This document shows, in pieces, positions 1 to 12,400 of a stretch of DNA of 64,000 bases. Position 1 is the first letter of the stretch. The number at the start of each line of letters is the position of its first letter. The notes beneath the pieces were generated by a model that did not search any database, was not told the origin of the DNA, and worked only from the letters and a program-made list of their open reading frames with translations. Position numbers and translations under genes: made by a program. Source of the DNA: Novymonas esmeraldas (lineage: Eukaryota; Euglenozoa; Kinetoplastea; Trypanosomatida; Trypanosomatidae); NCBI GenBank assembly GCA_019188245.1, contig JAECZO010000025.1, positions 110,001-174,000 of the forward strand, in the 5' to 3' direction.

Positions 1-1784
1 GTTCGCGACACGGCGTCTTGGAAGCATGAAGCAAGAAGACAGACACACCCATACACACACACACACACACACGCACACGCACCCGGTCCATGGGAGTCAG
101 AGGCCAAGATGTAGATGAACAACAAAAAAGAAAAAAAAAAAAAACACGGGCCTGACGGCACTTTGACAATGGGAAGAAGGGTGTGAGAGAAGTGGAAAGC
201 AGCACTGCTGAGGACAGAGGAAGAGTCCGTCTGTGTGGCCCATCGAAGGATGCACGCACAAACACAAACACAGACAAAGAGACAGACACGCGGACACGCA
301 CACCTGTCCGCGCTTTGTATGCACTTAGGGTAGACGCGGACGAGCGGAGGGAGGGCGATGAGAGCGTGAAGACACACCTCCCACCCAGATCGTGAAGGGG
401 AGCACCACCGCCGACGCAGCCGCGAAGAAACCGTGACGTCATATTTCTTTCTTTCTTGTTGTGGTTCAGAAGACCAGAGGAAGCGGAGGACGACGAAGAA
501 CAAAGCAAGGACAAGAGAGAGAGAAGGACGGACAAGAAAAGCAAGCAAAAAAAAAAAAAAGAAGAACGATGAGACTCTTTCCATTGACGCTGTCGTGTTT
601 TACTTCTCCGTCTTCATACACACCTACACCTACACACACACACACACTTCCTCTCTCTGTCTTGCGCTGATGACTGATAGGAGGAAGGAGAAGGTGGGAA
701 GGCTGGGAGAGAGGGGGAGGAAGAGACACGACACGGTTCTCCCTTCGCGCCGCCTCACTCTCCGTTGCTGGAAGGGAGAGGGCAACGAGGGTGGACGCAG
801 CGACGGAGACGCGCCGCGCTGGGACACACCCGAATGCACACACAAAACTCGCGTTGCCCACTCAGCCCATCAACACATCCACTACAGCGGAAGAGGAAGA
901 GGAGGAGGAAGCTGACGGGGACAGAATCGGCGCACGTGCGCGACGTCAACATCAACAACAGCTACAGACACACACACACACACACACATGCACACGCACC
1001 GGCGACTGCGACGTCGTCGAAATGACAGCAGCAGAAGTGCAGAGGTACTCATACGCTGTACGAGCCACCAAAGGGCAGCGACAAAGGAGAAGTGCGGCGC
1101 AGTGGCGGCTCAAGCACCATGAGCAACACGCCGCCACGTCGACAGCGTCCTCGCACCACATCAACACACGCATTGAGTAGACTCACAACGAGGAGCAGCA
1201 TAGCAGCAAAACAAAAGAAAGTGAAGGAGAAGAGATACAGACAGACATCGGAGGAGGGGGGAAACCGCGTGGTGCCAGTGCACAACCGGATGAAGGAAGG
1301 AGGAAAGCTCTGGACGGAGGAAGAGGAGGAGGGGAGAGAGATGCACATCGGTCGCGGGGGGCACAACGCACACACACACACACACACATACGCAAGATGC
1401 AGAGGAGGAGGGATCGAGGAGATTGAGAGAAGGGCAGATGCACGAGAAGGCAAGGAGGGGGAGGGGAGAAGACCGCAGAGCACCACAGCCATGCAGAAGC
1501 GTCTCCGCCGTCTGCTCTCCCTCTCTCTCTCCCACCCCTGGTCCCTTCGTTCACGCACGGCGCTTGATCCGTGGAGTTCGCTGTGCTGTAGCGGACCACA
1601 CACACACACACACATGTAGCCGCCTCGCCTGCCACCCTACCCTCATCCGGAGCTCAGACACCAATGGGGACAGCTATGCTACCCTTCTCTCCCCTCCCGT
1701 CACACACACACAGACACACCTCGTCTCACAACCTCCGTCCTCTCCCATCCGGCGTGCAGCGGCGGTGGCGACGACGCCGCGCCG
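1..1784. other. non-coding, probable 3' UTR and intergenic DNA left of the 343-aa gene
   Basis: No coding frame here is credible. The sequence is made of (CA)n blocks (about 51-72, 960-988, 1369-1388, 1598-1615), A-tracts (about 131-144 and 546-560) and purine-rich GA/GGA stretches on the plus strand. Transcribed from the minus strand, this would be a U/C-rich 3' UTR for the gene ending at 1785. Short open frames on both strands translate to Cys-Val, His-Thr or Lys/Arg/Glu runs, which are products of the repeats. Confidence 0.7.
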
Positions 1785-2816
1785 TTAGAAGTCCGCCTCG
1801 CCTTGCGCCTCGCCCTCATCGGTGAAGGCGTCGCTCAGATTGCTGTAGGAGTGCACGTCCTCCTGGTTGAAGATGTGCGGCACCACCGGCCCCTCCTCGT
1901 ACACGCCGGGTGCCATGAACATCGCTGAGCCGTACATCGGGCCCTGCTGCTGCTGCATCATGGACTGCGACTGGTCCGGCATGTCGGCGCGGCGAGACCG
2001 CCGACTGGCGTCGCCGCCACCGCCGCCACCGCCGTTGCGGCGCACCTCCACATCACCCCACTGCTCCCCGTTGCGCATGGCGGCCTTGCGCTTGAAGTGG
2101 ATCCCACCATAGCCGGTCGCCGAGCGGCCATCGACGTTGCGGCGGTTCGTCACGCGACGCGGCTTACCGACATCCTCGCCGTCTTCGATGTCGCCACGGT
2201 AACTGCGCACCGCCTTGAGACCGTCCATGCGGCGCTCCTCTTGGCGGCATGCCATGTCGCCATAGTACTCCTTCAGCTCCTCGCCCTCGTCCTCGTCGAG
2301 GCCGCGCGTGCTCATCCCGCCGCGCGTGCTGATCGCCACCTGCGTGTCGCGCTCGCGGTTGCCAACGAAGACGCTGCCGTGGCGCGCCATGCCAGTGCCG
2401 CCGGCCTTGCTGCTGCGTGACGCGATGGAGCGGGCACGCGACATGGTGCTCTGCTTCCGCTCCACTCCAGGCGGCGGCCCGGTGAAGCTCTTGGACGACC
2501 TCAGCTGTCCGTCACCGCCGCCGCCCACCTGCTCCTGCTCAGAGTAGCCGTTGCTGTAGCCTTCGTTGTCCGCGTAGCCGCCTTGGCCGCCAGCCATGGG
2601 AGCGTAGCCACCGGCGCCATTCATCATCATCATCTGCTGCTGGGCGTAGGCGTCCTGCTGCCCGTAGGGGTTGTAACCGCCGTCGGCCTGGTATTGCATC
2701 ATCATCTGCTGCTGCTGATACTCGAAGTCCTGAGGGTTTTGACCCGCGTAGCCGCCCGCGTACCCCTGATCGCCGCCGCCGCCGGCGTAGTTCTGATCGT
2801 AGCCGCCGTAGTACAT
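1785..2816 (-). CDS. Tyr/Gly/Gln/Met-rich low-complexity protein, 343 aa, function unknown
   Basis: I do not recognise this protein. It starts at an ATG at 2816 (MYYGGYDQNYAGG) and ends with TAA at 1785. Residues 1-100 are prion-like, made of Tyr, Gly, Gln, Asn and short Met runs. A middle basic part has RKQS and SRARS serine clusters that look like basophilic kinase sites. A Gly run and an acidic end (SDAFTDEGEAQGEADF) follow. There is no membrane segment or signal peptide. A pyrimidine tract and AG at 2918-2877 give a short leader, which supports this start. It is the last gene of the minus-strand array. Its composition resembles the N-terminal parts of the 2023-aa and ~1700-aa giants and the 579-aa protein at the other end, so it may be a partner or assembly protein. 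That link is inference from composition only. Confidence 0.8.
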   Translation of the reverse strand: MYYGGYDQNYAGGGGDQGYAGGYAGQNPQDFEYQQQQMMMQYQADGGYNPYGQQDAYAQQQMMMMNGAGGYAPMAGGQGGYADNEGYSNGYSEQEQVGGGGDGQLRSSKSFTGPPPGVERKQSTMSRARSIASRSSKAGGTGMARHGSVFVGNRERDTQVAISTRGGMSTRGLDEDEGEELKEYYGDMACRQEERRMDGLKAVRSYRGDIEDGEDVGKPRRVTNRRNVDGRSATGYGGIHFKRKAAMRNGEQWGDVEVRRNGGGGGGGDASRRSRRADMPDQSQSMMQQQQGPMYGSAMFMAPGVYEEGPVVPHIFNQEDVHSYSNLSDAFTDEGEAQGEADF

Positions 2817-2876
2817 GATTGTAGTGGTGATGGTGGTGGTACAAACAGTTGACGTAACTGCACGAGCTGCCAGAAA

Positions 2877-2918
2877 CTACACCGGAGTCACAACAAGTGG
2901 AAAAAAAAAAAAGAAGAA
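2877..2918 (-). promoter_or_regulatory. candidate spliced-leader acceptor for the 343-aa gene
   Basis: On the minus strand a T/C tract with 12 consecutive T (2912-2901) is followed by the first AG at 2878-2877, which would leave a 5' UTR of about 60 bases before the ATG at 2816. A pyrimidine tract followed by AG is the usual trans-splicing acceptor in trypanosomatids. The exact site is a prediction. Confidence 0.45.
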
Positions 2919-3198
2919 CAATGTGGGGAGAACAGTAGGCACAAGAGGGAGATAAGGAAGGGAAGTCCGAAGCGGAGAGAGGAGGACGAGGAGGCAACGT
3001 AAATGCTTGTTGTTTGTTTTTTTCCTTTTTTTTTTTGTGGAAGCAGATGGGAGTGGCCGCTGCGTATGCACACGGAGACAGAGAGGGGGGCCAGTACACA
3101 GAGCAGCAGCGCACACACACACACAAGCTGGAATAAAAGAGAGAGAGAGAGATGGAGCGTAGGGAAAGAAAATGAGCAGCGCCGCTGACTAAGCTGCG

Positions 3199-3200
<2 letters not shown>

Positions 3201-3230
<30 letters not shown>
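3201..3230. repeat. (GT)15 microsatellite
   Basis: Thirty uninterrupted bases of GT, in intergenic DNA. It is one of the longest dinucleotide runs in the window. Confidence 0.95.
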
Positions 3231-3232
<2 letters not shown>

Positions 3233-6200
3233 TGTGGAAGAGAACGTCAATGAACAGACGTGAAGAGGGCGAAGAGGAGAGCGGGAGCGAGGGGGGAAAG
3301 CGTGAAAGGGTGTGTAGTTGTGGAAGGGGAGGGAGGCGGAGGATGCAGTGGTGGAGCGCAGGACGGGAGCGAGGGGACGGGAGGGCGGGGTGACGAGACG
3401 AAGGGTGGGGGAGCCGCACCACCACCACACGCACACACCCGCCTCCACGACGGTGGGGACGAGCTGGGTGCGCCCCACATGAGGGGCGCCGCAGCGTGTT
3501 CGCTCGTCCGCCGTCCTGCCCCCCTCTCTCTTCCCCCCGCCGCGCGCGTTTGCGCCGCCTCGCGCAGGGGCGTAGGCGTGGGCGTGGAGGGCTGCGTTAG
3601 CGAGCGACGCTTGATGTCCCACACCACACACACACATCCACACGCACGCCTATTTAACGTGTTTGTGTGTGTGTGTGTGTGAGGGGGGGGGTTCCTGCTT
3701 TCAACGATGCACAAATACAAAAGTACGCGAGCACACAAACGCAGAGGTGGTGAGAGGAACACGTCTGTGGAGAGAGAAAGAGACATACACGCTCTACACG
3801 TACACAGACAGATGGACAGAGAGCTATCCACAAGACACATGCTCACGCTCGCACACACATAGACACACAAAAACGCAAACAGACATTGGCACATACGCTG
3901 TTGAGCACAGTCGATGACAGGGCACATGACCTCACACACACACACACACGCACACGCACGCAAACACACGAGCCCATCCTCATCTCTTTCTCTCTTCCTC
4001 CCACACCGTACCAACAAGCATAGCAGGATCTTCTACATCGTCAAAGACGACTCTCTCTTTCTCATCCGCGCCGACAAAAGACAAATAAAGTAAAAAAAAA
4101 AACTGGCAAACAGGAGTCAGAGTCGAGTACATCAACGAGCAGACAAATTGGTGTTCTTTTGGGGTTTTTTTTTTTTCCTCAGCAACATGTCCCACAGAGA
4201 GAGAGAGAGAGAAAGCGAGTTGCAAGATGGGGCAGCGGGGGGAGATGAGATGGAAGATAGACGATGAGGGAATCACAAGCGTGAAGGGCGGTTTGCCATA
4301 CGAACAAGATATCATTCGACGTCGAGAGGGAAAGAGAGAGAGGACGGGACACGCCTATTTCTTTCTTTTTTTTTTCGTGTGTGTGAAGGGGCGGAAGAGC
4401 GGCGCTTCGTCTTTTGTTTTCACAGTTGCCGGCAGAGGCAGAGCGGAGACGACGAAGAATGCTGTCTAGTCCGCCCTCTTCGTGTGTGTGTGTATGTGTG
4501 TAAGTGAGGGTGTGTGCACTAGAGCGCGAGGGAAGACAACACGTCGCGTCTGCTTCTACAGGAAAAGTAATAAATAAAAAAAGAAAGGAGGTGAAACAAC
4601 AAGCAAACGGCAGACAATACGAGGTCTGGCGAACCAGCACATGACAAAAAAAAAAAAAGGAAACACACGTGAAAAGGTACAAGAGAACAGAAGAGGAGCG
4701 CGGGCACACACACGGTGCGCAGGGTTGCACATTCACTCACTCACACACGCACACACACAAACACAGAGACAGAGAGAGAGGTGAGAGGAGAGAGAAGGTA
4801 CATCCGCAGAATTGCAGAACAATGAGGGGAAGTGTGAAACAAAGAAGGAGGTGGGAATGGAAAAGATGGGGGGGAGAAGAAACACCCATCAACACCTTCG
4901 TGACACGGCTGAAGTGCTCCGGCAACTCTTGGCGCGCACATACACACATACTGTCTGCAAAACAAGACCAGAAAAAAAAAAAAAAAACGTCATCTCTTCC
5001 GTCCTCACCCTCATGGTGTGGAAGCCCGCCAGCCAACGACAGTCATTTGAACACAAGACAAAAGGGAGGAAGAAAACATGAGGGGAGGGGGGAGAGCTGC
5101 ACACTACACAAACAGGCCCCACACACTCAGCCCTCAAGCACTGAGAGTAAGAAAGAAAAAAAAAAAAAATGGAGGTGTAAAGGAGACGAGAGAGAGACAC
5201 ACACAAACACACCCGCTTTGCCCACGACTCGGGTCGATGACGACACAACGCAGCGGACCATAAACAACGCCAACGCCAAAAAAAACGAGGAAATGAGACA
5301 AGTTTGGCCCGCGGCGACCAAGCAACACAAGTCAAGAAAAAAAAAAAAAAACAGAGAAGAGAAGAGAAGAAAAAAAAAAAAACCCGACGAGACGAGGAAG
5401 ACAGGGAGAGAGAACAATGATCGATCCAGTTGCCCGAGACACAGCGCTGTTCACCCGTCCGTCCGTCCCTCCCTCCACCTCCTCGTCGTCGCCTCTCCGC
5501 CCACACACACACCAAACACACACACACACACACACAGCGGCAACAGGCGAATTGTGTGTGTGTGTGTGGTGGTGGTGGTGGTCAAGACGGAGTCGAAGAG
5601 TGAAATGGGGGAGGGGATGTGCGAAGGGGGGACATGGTGAGTGTGTGGAGGGAGGGCGGAGGGCGGAAGGAGGAAGAGGACACAGTGGTGGTAGGGAAGA
5701 GGAGCAACTCCTCGTGACAGGAGGGCGGGGGGAGAACATACACCTGTGCACACACACACGCACAGAGAGAGGCATGTACGCACGCACGTACTGCTACAAC
5801 TGGAGGAGAAGAAGGGGGGGGAGAGCGTGGATGGCAGGTGCAGAAGAGAGAGAGAGAGACAGGCAACAGCGGAAGGTAACTTTGAAATGAACTATGTAAA
5901 GAACGGCAGAGGGGGGAGGCGGAGGAACAGGTCCTGTGTCCTTCACACACACGCCTCGAACACACACAAACAGACAGAGTCACACAGACACACACACACA
6001 CAACCACAACCACACAGACACGAAAAAAAAAAAAAGCAGACACAGCCCTGAAGGAGAGATGCGCCACAGAAGATAAAAAAAGGAAAAAGAAGAAGGAGCA
6101 GCACCAGCACACCGGTCCGCGATGCACACAGACAAGCGCGGTGACAGAGACACACAGACGAACAGAGGTGGAGGAGAGAGAGAGAGAGACACGGCGGAAG

Positions 6201-6417
6201 ATTCGACATGGTGGAAAAGAGACGCGCCGGTGCGAGACAAAAGAGGAAAGAAAACAAAACAAAAAAAAACACAACAACAACAACAACACGGAGCGCAGCG
6301 TACAGCAGTCACAGCACCACCACAACAACAACAACACCCACGCGTGTCGCGGCGAGTGCTGACGAAAGGCTAGAGAGGGAGAGAGGGAGAGAGGGAGAGA
6401 GGGAGAGTGGTGACCCT

Positions 6418-9400
6418 TTACACATACGTGCGAGGAATCTGCCCCTCCGGCGCGTCGATGAGCCCGCGTGCGTCGGCCACCATCTTCTCGAGCGATGCGA
6501 GTCGCTGCTCGTAGACGGACTTCTGTCGAGCATCCGTGACGCGCTCGGCGCGACTCTTCACATCCGCCGCCGCGCTCACGGAGTAGGCGAGGAAGCGGCG
6601 CACGCTACCGTTGCGCATGGGACGGTTTTCAATGGCGCGCAGCCCCGCGAAGACGTTGAGGCCCTCTGCCAGACCCGCCTCCTTCACCTTCTCTGTCAGG
6701 CCGAGGAGCCCCACGGTGAAGCAGCTGCCCTGAATGGCGTACTGGTACAGCTTGCGATCCGTCTTGGGAGGCACGTTCACCACACCCGCGTAGGCGTCGA
6801 GACGCGCGCTGAGGGAGATGAGAAGGCTACTCACCACCACGTCCTTCTTCTCCATCGTCTTCAGCACGAGGTGGACGACACACACAGCCGCCTCCTTCGT
6901 CGCCTCGGCGTGGGCCGTCGAGAAGGCCTTGTCGAACTGAGCCACATCCGCGAGCCGCGCCATCGTCGCCTGGTGCACCCACGGTCCGAAGATGGGCGAG
7001 TTGCTCACCTTCATCGGCGCATAGGCCTCACCCGACGCCGCCAGCATGTCCCTCACCTCGCCCTCGCCCTCGCCTCTCACGACGGTGATGGACATGTACA
7101 GCTCCGACGCCTCCGGCTTCGCCTCGATCGCGTGGTGCACCGCTTTGCTGCACGCCGTCGGCCCCGCATTCGACCCCGCCGCGTCGCAGCAGAGAAGGGC
7201 GGCGTTGAAGCCGCTGACGAACTGCTGGGCAGCCGCATTCACCTGCTCCGCGCGAACAGGGGAGGAGCTGTCCAGCCGGCTCACGGCCTCGTCGCACTCC
7301 ACGACGCGAGCGGCTCCGGCGATGAGTGCGGTCACGTGGGTCTCGTCCGTGCGGGTGACAGGCACGGCGGCAGACGCCGACGACGGCGTTTCGCGAGCCG
7401 CCGTGAGGACCACAACGCCCTGGATGCGGTTGGGCGCCGCCGGCTCCTTCTTGACGCCGTTCGCAGGCGTCCCCGTGGCCGACCTCGCGTCCACGTGCTG
7501 GGACGGTCGCGGCGAGCCCGCAGTCTGCGCGGCACCTGCGGCCACCGCAGTGGGGGTGCGGTTGGGAGTGGCGGCGGCGGCGCTGGCGGCGGCCGTCTGC
7601 GGTGTGCGAGCCGACGCGGTGCCGGGTGTGCCGGCAGCAGCGGCGGCGGCGCCACCGCCGTCCTCGCGTGCCTGCGGAGTGCTGCCGCTGTGCCCCCTGG
7701 TCACCGGGTAGGCGGGGATCGGCGCCGCAAAGTCCCGCAGCAGCCGCTCGTGGTCCTCGACGACGGGCTGCAGGCGCTTCACCTTCTGCAGGTGGCGCTC
7801 CCGCGCCTCCCCCGTCGCGGTGCCGGCGCGCGCTTGCTCTCGCTTCATGGTGCTCTCCGTGTACTTGACGAACGCCTGCACGCTGCCGGAGCGGCTGACG
7901 AGGTTGCGCTGCTTCTTGCTGATCGCGATGGCCGTAGCGACCATGCCCTGCGCCGTCTCATCCTCAGCCCCGAGGTTCACGAGCGTGACGGTGGCGCTGG
8001 GGCCGCCAAAGGCGCTGCTGAGCAGTGCGCGGCGCGCCACCGGCGCCTTCTCCGCCGCCTCCTTGTACGCCTGCGCCGACGGCCCCGTGAGCGTGCCCAG
8101 CAGCGATGCCACGAGCACGTCGCCCTCGCTGGTGCGACGGCGCAGCAGCGCTGTCCCGACCATCATGAGCGCGCCGGCGCGGAGGGCCGCAAGGTGGCGC
8201 ACCGCGCGGTCGTGCACCTTGTCCATCACCCGCCCGAGCTCATCCGCGCTCTGCGCCGCCGCCGTGGACGCGTTCTCGACGCGTGGGCCGTAGATGGGCG
8301 AGGAGACGATCTCCAGCGGCCGCGCCGGCGCCTTCGCCGCGTCCAACAGCAAGTCCGTGACGAGCTCGTCGGCGGAGACGATGGTGAAGGTGAGGTCGAC
8401 GCGCACCTCCTCGCCGGGCTTGCCGCCGGCGAGGGCGTTGTTCAGGCACTGCTGAAAGTACATCCACACCGGCTCCTCGGACGATGTGGCGCGCGTCACG
8501 GAGCTGGCCGAGACGAGGGAGCAGTTGTGCACGCCGGCGAAGAGCGCCTCCACGTCGGACAGCGTCTGCGACGGCCCCGTCGCGGTCCCGCTGCTGGTCT
8601 TGGTGCGCCGCACCATCTCATCCACGGTGTAGTCCTTGCTGCCGAGGGACAGCTGCTTCTCGCCGGCACCCGCCTCGCGCTCGAGGAACACCACCACACG
8701 CGGCTCGGTGAAGGCGGCCGACGGGTCCTCGGACTGCGCGCCAGGCGCGGCGGCGGTGGCGGCGGTGGCGGTCGTTGTCGTTGTCGTTGACGTTGCCGTT
8801 GTCGTCGTTGCCTTCGCCGGCGGCTGCTCACCCTGCGCGTCACCGCCCTGCTTCGCCGCTGCGGGCGGCTCCCCGTTGGCGGCCTTGCCGCTGGCGCTGC
8901 GGATGCTGCTGTCTGCCGCGTAGGCACGCGGGAAGTGGGTGGACGGGTCCTCCATGACCTTCTCGTGGTCGGCGAGCATGCGCTCCATCGGGGCCATGAG
9001 CTTGAGCATCGGCGCCTTCTCCGCCGAGTCGTCCGCGAGGCTCGCCAGCCGCTCCCGCCGCTTCTCCAGCGAGGCCTTTGTGTAGGCGATGAAGTTGCTG
9101 ATGCTGCCCTGACGCGGCGACCGGTTGCGCACGGCGCCGGCGGTGTGCTGCGTGTTGAGCGCCGCCACAACGCCCGCCACCTGATCTGTCTTGCTCAGCG
9201 AGACGACGACTGCCGTCGTGGCGGCGCCGCCGAAGGCGTAGCGGAAGAGGTCCTGCATGAGGTGCGCCTGCTGCTGCAGCACCTGGTCGTACAGCGTGCC
9301 TGCCGCGGAGGCGAAGGAGAGGAGCAGGGAGGAGACGCACACGTCGTCGCCGTCGGTGCAGCAGTGCACCACCGTCACGTAGACGGCGCTCTGCGCATCC

Positions 9401-12400
9401 CAGATGGGCTTCACCAGCGTCCGGGCGCCGTCCACGAGTCGCTGCAGCTCCTCCGTGTTGCGGACACGATGCAGCGCCGCGTTGTGCACAACGGGGCCGA
9501 AGAGCGGCGATGACGACACCTCGATCGGCTTCAGCTCTGCCGTGGTGCCCGTCAAGTCGCACGCCACACCAGACTCGCGCACAAGGGCGATGGACACGCG
9601 CACACCCTTGCAGCCCGGCAGCGCCAGCGCGCCGGTGACGGCGGTGGTGACGAGGCTCATGGACGGCGACTCCATTCCGTTGGCGGCCACCGCCGCGCTG
9701 TCCACCGTGATGATGGCGCCGTTGTAGCCCTTGTGGAAGGCGGCCAGCACACGGCTCGTTGTCACCGCCGACTCTATCGGCGCCGCCGCCGCCGCCCCGT
9801 CGCGCACGACGACCTCGTCCACCGCGAACGGCCGGCCACCAGCCGTCACCGTCGTACCCGCGACCGAGTAGGCCCGGGCCTCCGCGGCGTCGGCCACCAC
9901 GAGTGTGGCGACGTTGGTGCTGCGCGGCTTGTCGTCTGCGGCAGAGGCCGTGGCAGCAGCAGCAGCAGCAGCAGCGGTGGGAGGGGCAACAGTGGCAGCA
10001 GAAGCGGCAGTTGTCTGCTTCGCTGCTGTGCTGGACGGTGAGACCTCGGCGGCAACGGCACGGCTCTTCGGCTCCGCTGGCGTGGTCTCGGTGCTGCGCT
10101 CCGACTCGGTGGGGTACACGTGCGGCACAGTGCTCTTCGGATCCGCGAGAAGCTGCTTCGCATCGTGCAGCACAACGCTGAGCCGCTTCACGTGGTTGTC
10201 GAGCTCGACTCTCTCGGCGCCGCTGCTGGCGTCACGGCGCTTGAGCATGCTCTTGAGCTGCTCCTCGGTGAAGTCGACAAAGCGGCGCACGTTGCCGCTG
10301 CGCGGGGCGCTGTTTTGCACTGCACCGACCTTCGCCGCGTCCTCGAGCACCGCGCCGTCGGTGGCGTTCTGGCTCACCGCGACCACGTGCACAGCCACCG
10401 TCGGGCCGCCAACCGCGTAGCGGAAGAGCTCGTGCGCGGCGGCGGGGGACTTGTCCACCAAGGCGTGGAACCCCTTCGGCCCCGCGCGGCTGATGCCGAT
10501 GAAGAGGGAGGAGAGGAACACCTCCCCCTTGCCGTCGCTCGCCGCCGTCGCCCGTGTCTGCTTCACGACCAGCATGCACACCATCAACGACTCTGTCGAC
10601 CCGCGCTTCAGTGCAGCGGCGTAGTGCTTCGTGAAAGCGGCGCCGTCCTCGATCGGCTCCGACTTGAGGCCCATGACGGTGGGGCCGAAGAGGGGGGAGT
10701 TGCCCCCCTTCATCGGCGTCGCCGCCGCCGCCGCCTCGTCACCGTGGAGGAGATCGCGGACCGTCGCGCTCGTGGGCAGGCTGCACATGGACATGGAGAG
10801 GCCGACATAGCCGTTGCGTGACGGCTTCTTCAGCTCCTCCGTCAGCCGCGTCACCGTCGCTTCCACGGCAGCCACGCTGGCTGCCGTCGCCGTGCCGTCG
10901 TCCGCGACGAGAAGAGCGACGTTGTGGCCGGCGAGCATGTGCTCGATCAGGTCCTTCAGGTGGCGCGCCTCGGCGATGGCTTGCCGGCTCCCTGGTCCAC
11001 TCTCCACGACCTCGTCCACGGCGTACGAGCGGCCCTTCACCACGCACGCGTCGCCCTTCTTCTTCGCCGACGCTGCGTCCCGGCTGCCGTCCGCGACGTC
11101 CAGCACCACGACGTTGTGGATGCGGTAGTCCGTGGAGAGCGCCGCCGTCGGCGCGGCCGTGTCGGCGCCGCTGCCACTTCGGGTTTGGCGCAGCGTCGCC
11201 GGCGACTTCGGCGCCTCTGTCACCGGCGCCTGCCGCTTCATGATGGAGGTCGGCTTCGAGGTCGACTCGCGCGACGCCGTCTCCACCACGGCAGCCGGCG
11301 CGGTCTTCGTCTTCTCCTTCTCCGTGTCGGCGACGGGCTTGCCGTCCTTGTCCATGCCGGTGGTACCGCGCTCTGCGCTCTGCGACTTGGCCTCCGCCCC
11401 ACCAGGCGCGGACGACGGCGGGTACTCGCTCGCCTGCATCGAGGTGGAGGTGCGGAAGCTGTTCTCACGGTAGCCGGCGCCGCGCGTCGAGCTCTCCGCG
11501 GAGGCGGCGTTGAAGCTGCGGTTGTACGCGCTGGTGCCCAGGTTCGACCCGAAGGCGTAGGAGAAGCCGGGGATGGACTGCTTGCGCACCACGCCGAGGT
11601 CCGTGTGTGGGCCGCCGACTTGGTAGATGGAGCCGAAGCCGCCGAACATGGAGCCCACGCGGCTGCCGTACATGCTGCTCATGACGGCCTTGGGGTCGTT
11701 GCTGCCGTACAGGGAGCCGCCAGTGCCGTAGAGGCTGCCGGTCGACCCGAGCAAGGAGCCGCCGTAGAGGCTGCCGCCGAACCCGTTCACGCCGTAGCCG
11801 CTCATGCCGTAGCCGCCACCCATGCCACCCATGCTACCCATGCTACCCATGCTACCCATACCGCCGTACATGGAGCCCATCATACCACCCCCACCAGCAC
11901 CACCGCCCACGCCGCTGCCGTACATGCTGCCCATCCCGTTGGCGCCGCCCATGGCCCCCATCATGGCGGGGCCATAGCCGGAGTTGTACATCATGGACGG
12001 GTTCTGCCCCCCGTACATGCTGCCATCGGCGCCGGGGGGTGCGAACCCGCCCAGCATGGAGCCGCCACCGTACGCGTTACCGGCGCCGTAGGTGGAGTTG
12101 GGCATGCCCGCACCGAAGCCGCCCATCATCGACCCGGCGCCGTAGTGAGAGCCCACCTGCTGGTGCGGCGCCGGCGGCCCGTTCGTCGCGGCAGCAGGGG
12201 CACCGGCGACAGACCCCGGCGTCGACTTCGCCCCTGCGACTGTCGACGGCGTCGCCACGGAGGTGTTGACGGCGGGTCTGACCGGCGGCACACCTGTGCG
12301 CTGCGTCGATGGCGTGGCCGCCGTCACCGCCGTGCCGCTGGTGGGTCGCGCGGTCGAGGAGGGGGTGGTGGTGACGTGCGCGTCGTTCGAGGCGGCGCGT

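Larger units (their letters stand above)
2817..6417. other. 3.6-kb intergenic region, low-complexity, no gene seen
   Basis: Between the start of the 343-aa gene and the stop of the 2023-aa gene. It contains (GT)15 at 3201-3230, several (CA)n blocks (3940-3965, 5517-5537, 5986-6002), A-tracts (4971-4987, 5155-5169, 5338-5351, 5371-5382) and GA-rich runs. Around 3440-3610 is a more complex GC-rich patch that I could not assign. Most of this should be 3' UTR of the upstream gene. Open frames of up to 323 codons on the plus strand are Lys/Arg/His/Thr-rich artefacts of the purine-rich repeats. Confidence 0.65.

Noticed and set aside
3440-3610. GC-rich patch considered as a degenerate retroposon remnant of the kind found in Leishmania 3' UTRs
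   Set aside because: I could not recognise a conserved signature or a matching copy elsewhere in the window, so there is no basis to call it a mobile element.
4669-5640. 323-codon plus-strand frame rich in Lys, Arg, His and Thr
   Set aside because: Coded by purine-rich and (CA)n repeats on the non-transcribed strand, with no family resemblance.
6208-8790. 860-codon plus-strand open frame opposite the 2023-aa gene
   Set aside because: Antisense shadow: GC-rich third positions remove stop codons on the opposite strand. Its product is Arg/His/Ala-rich with no family resemblance. The same holds for plus-strand frames at 10924-12534, 17581-19356, 26948-28366 and 28373-29932.
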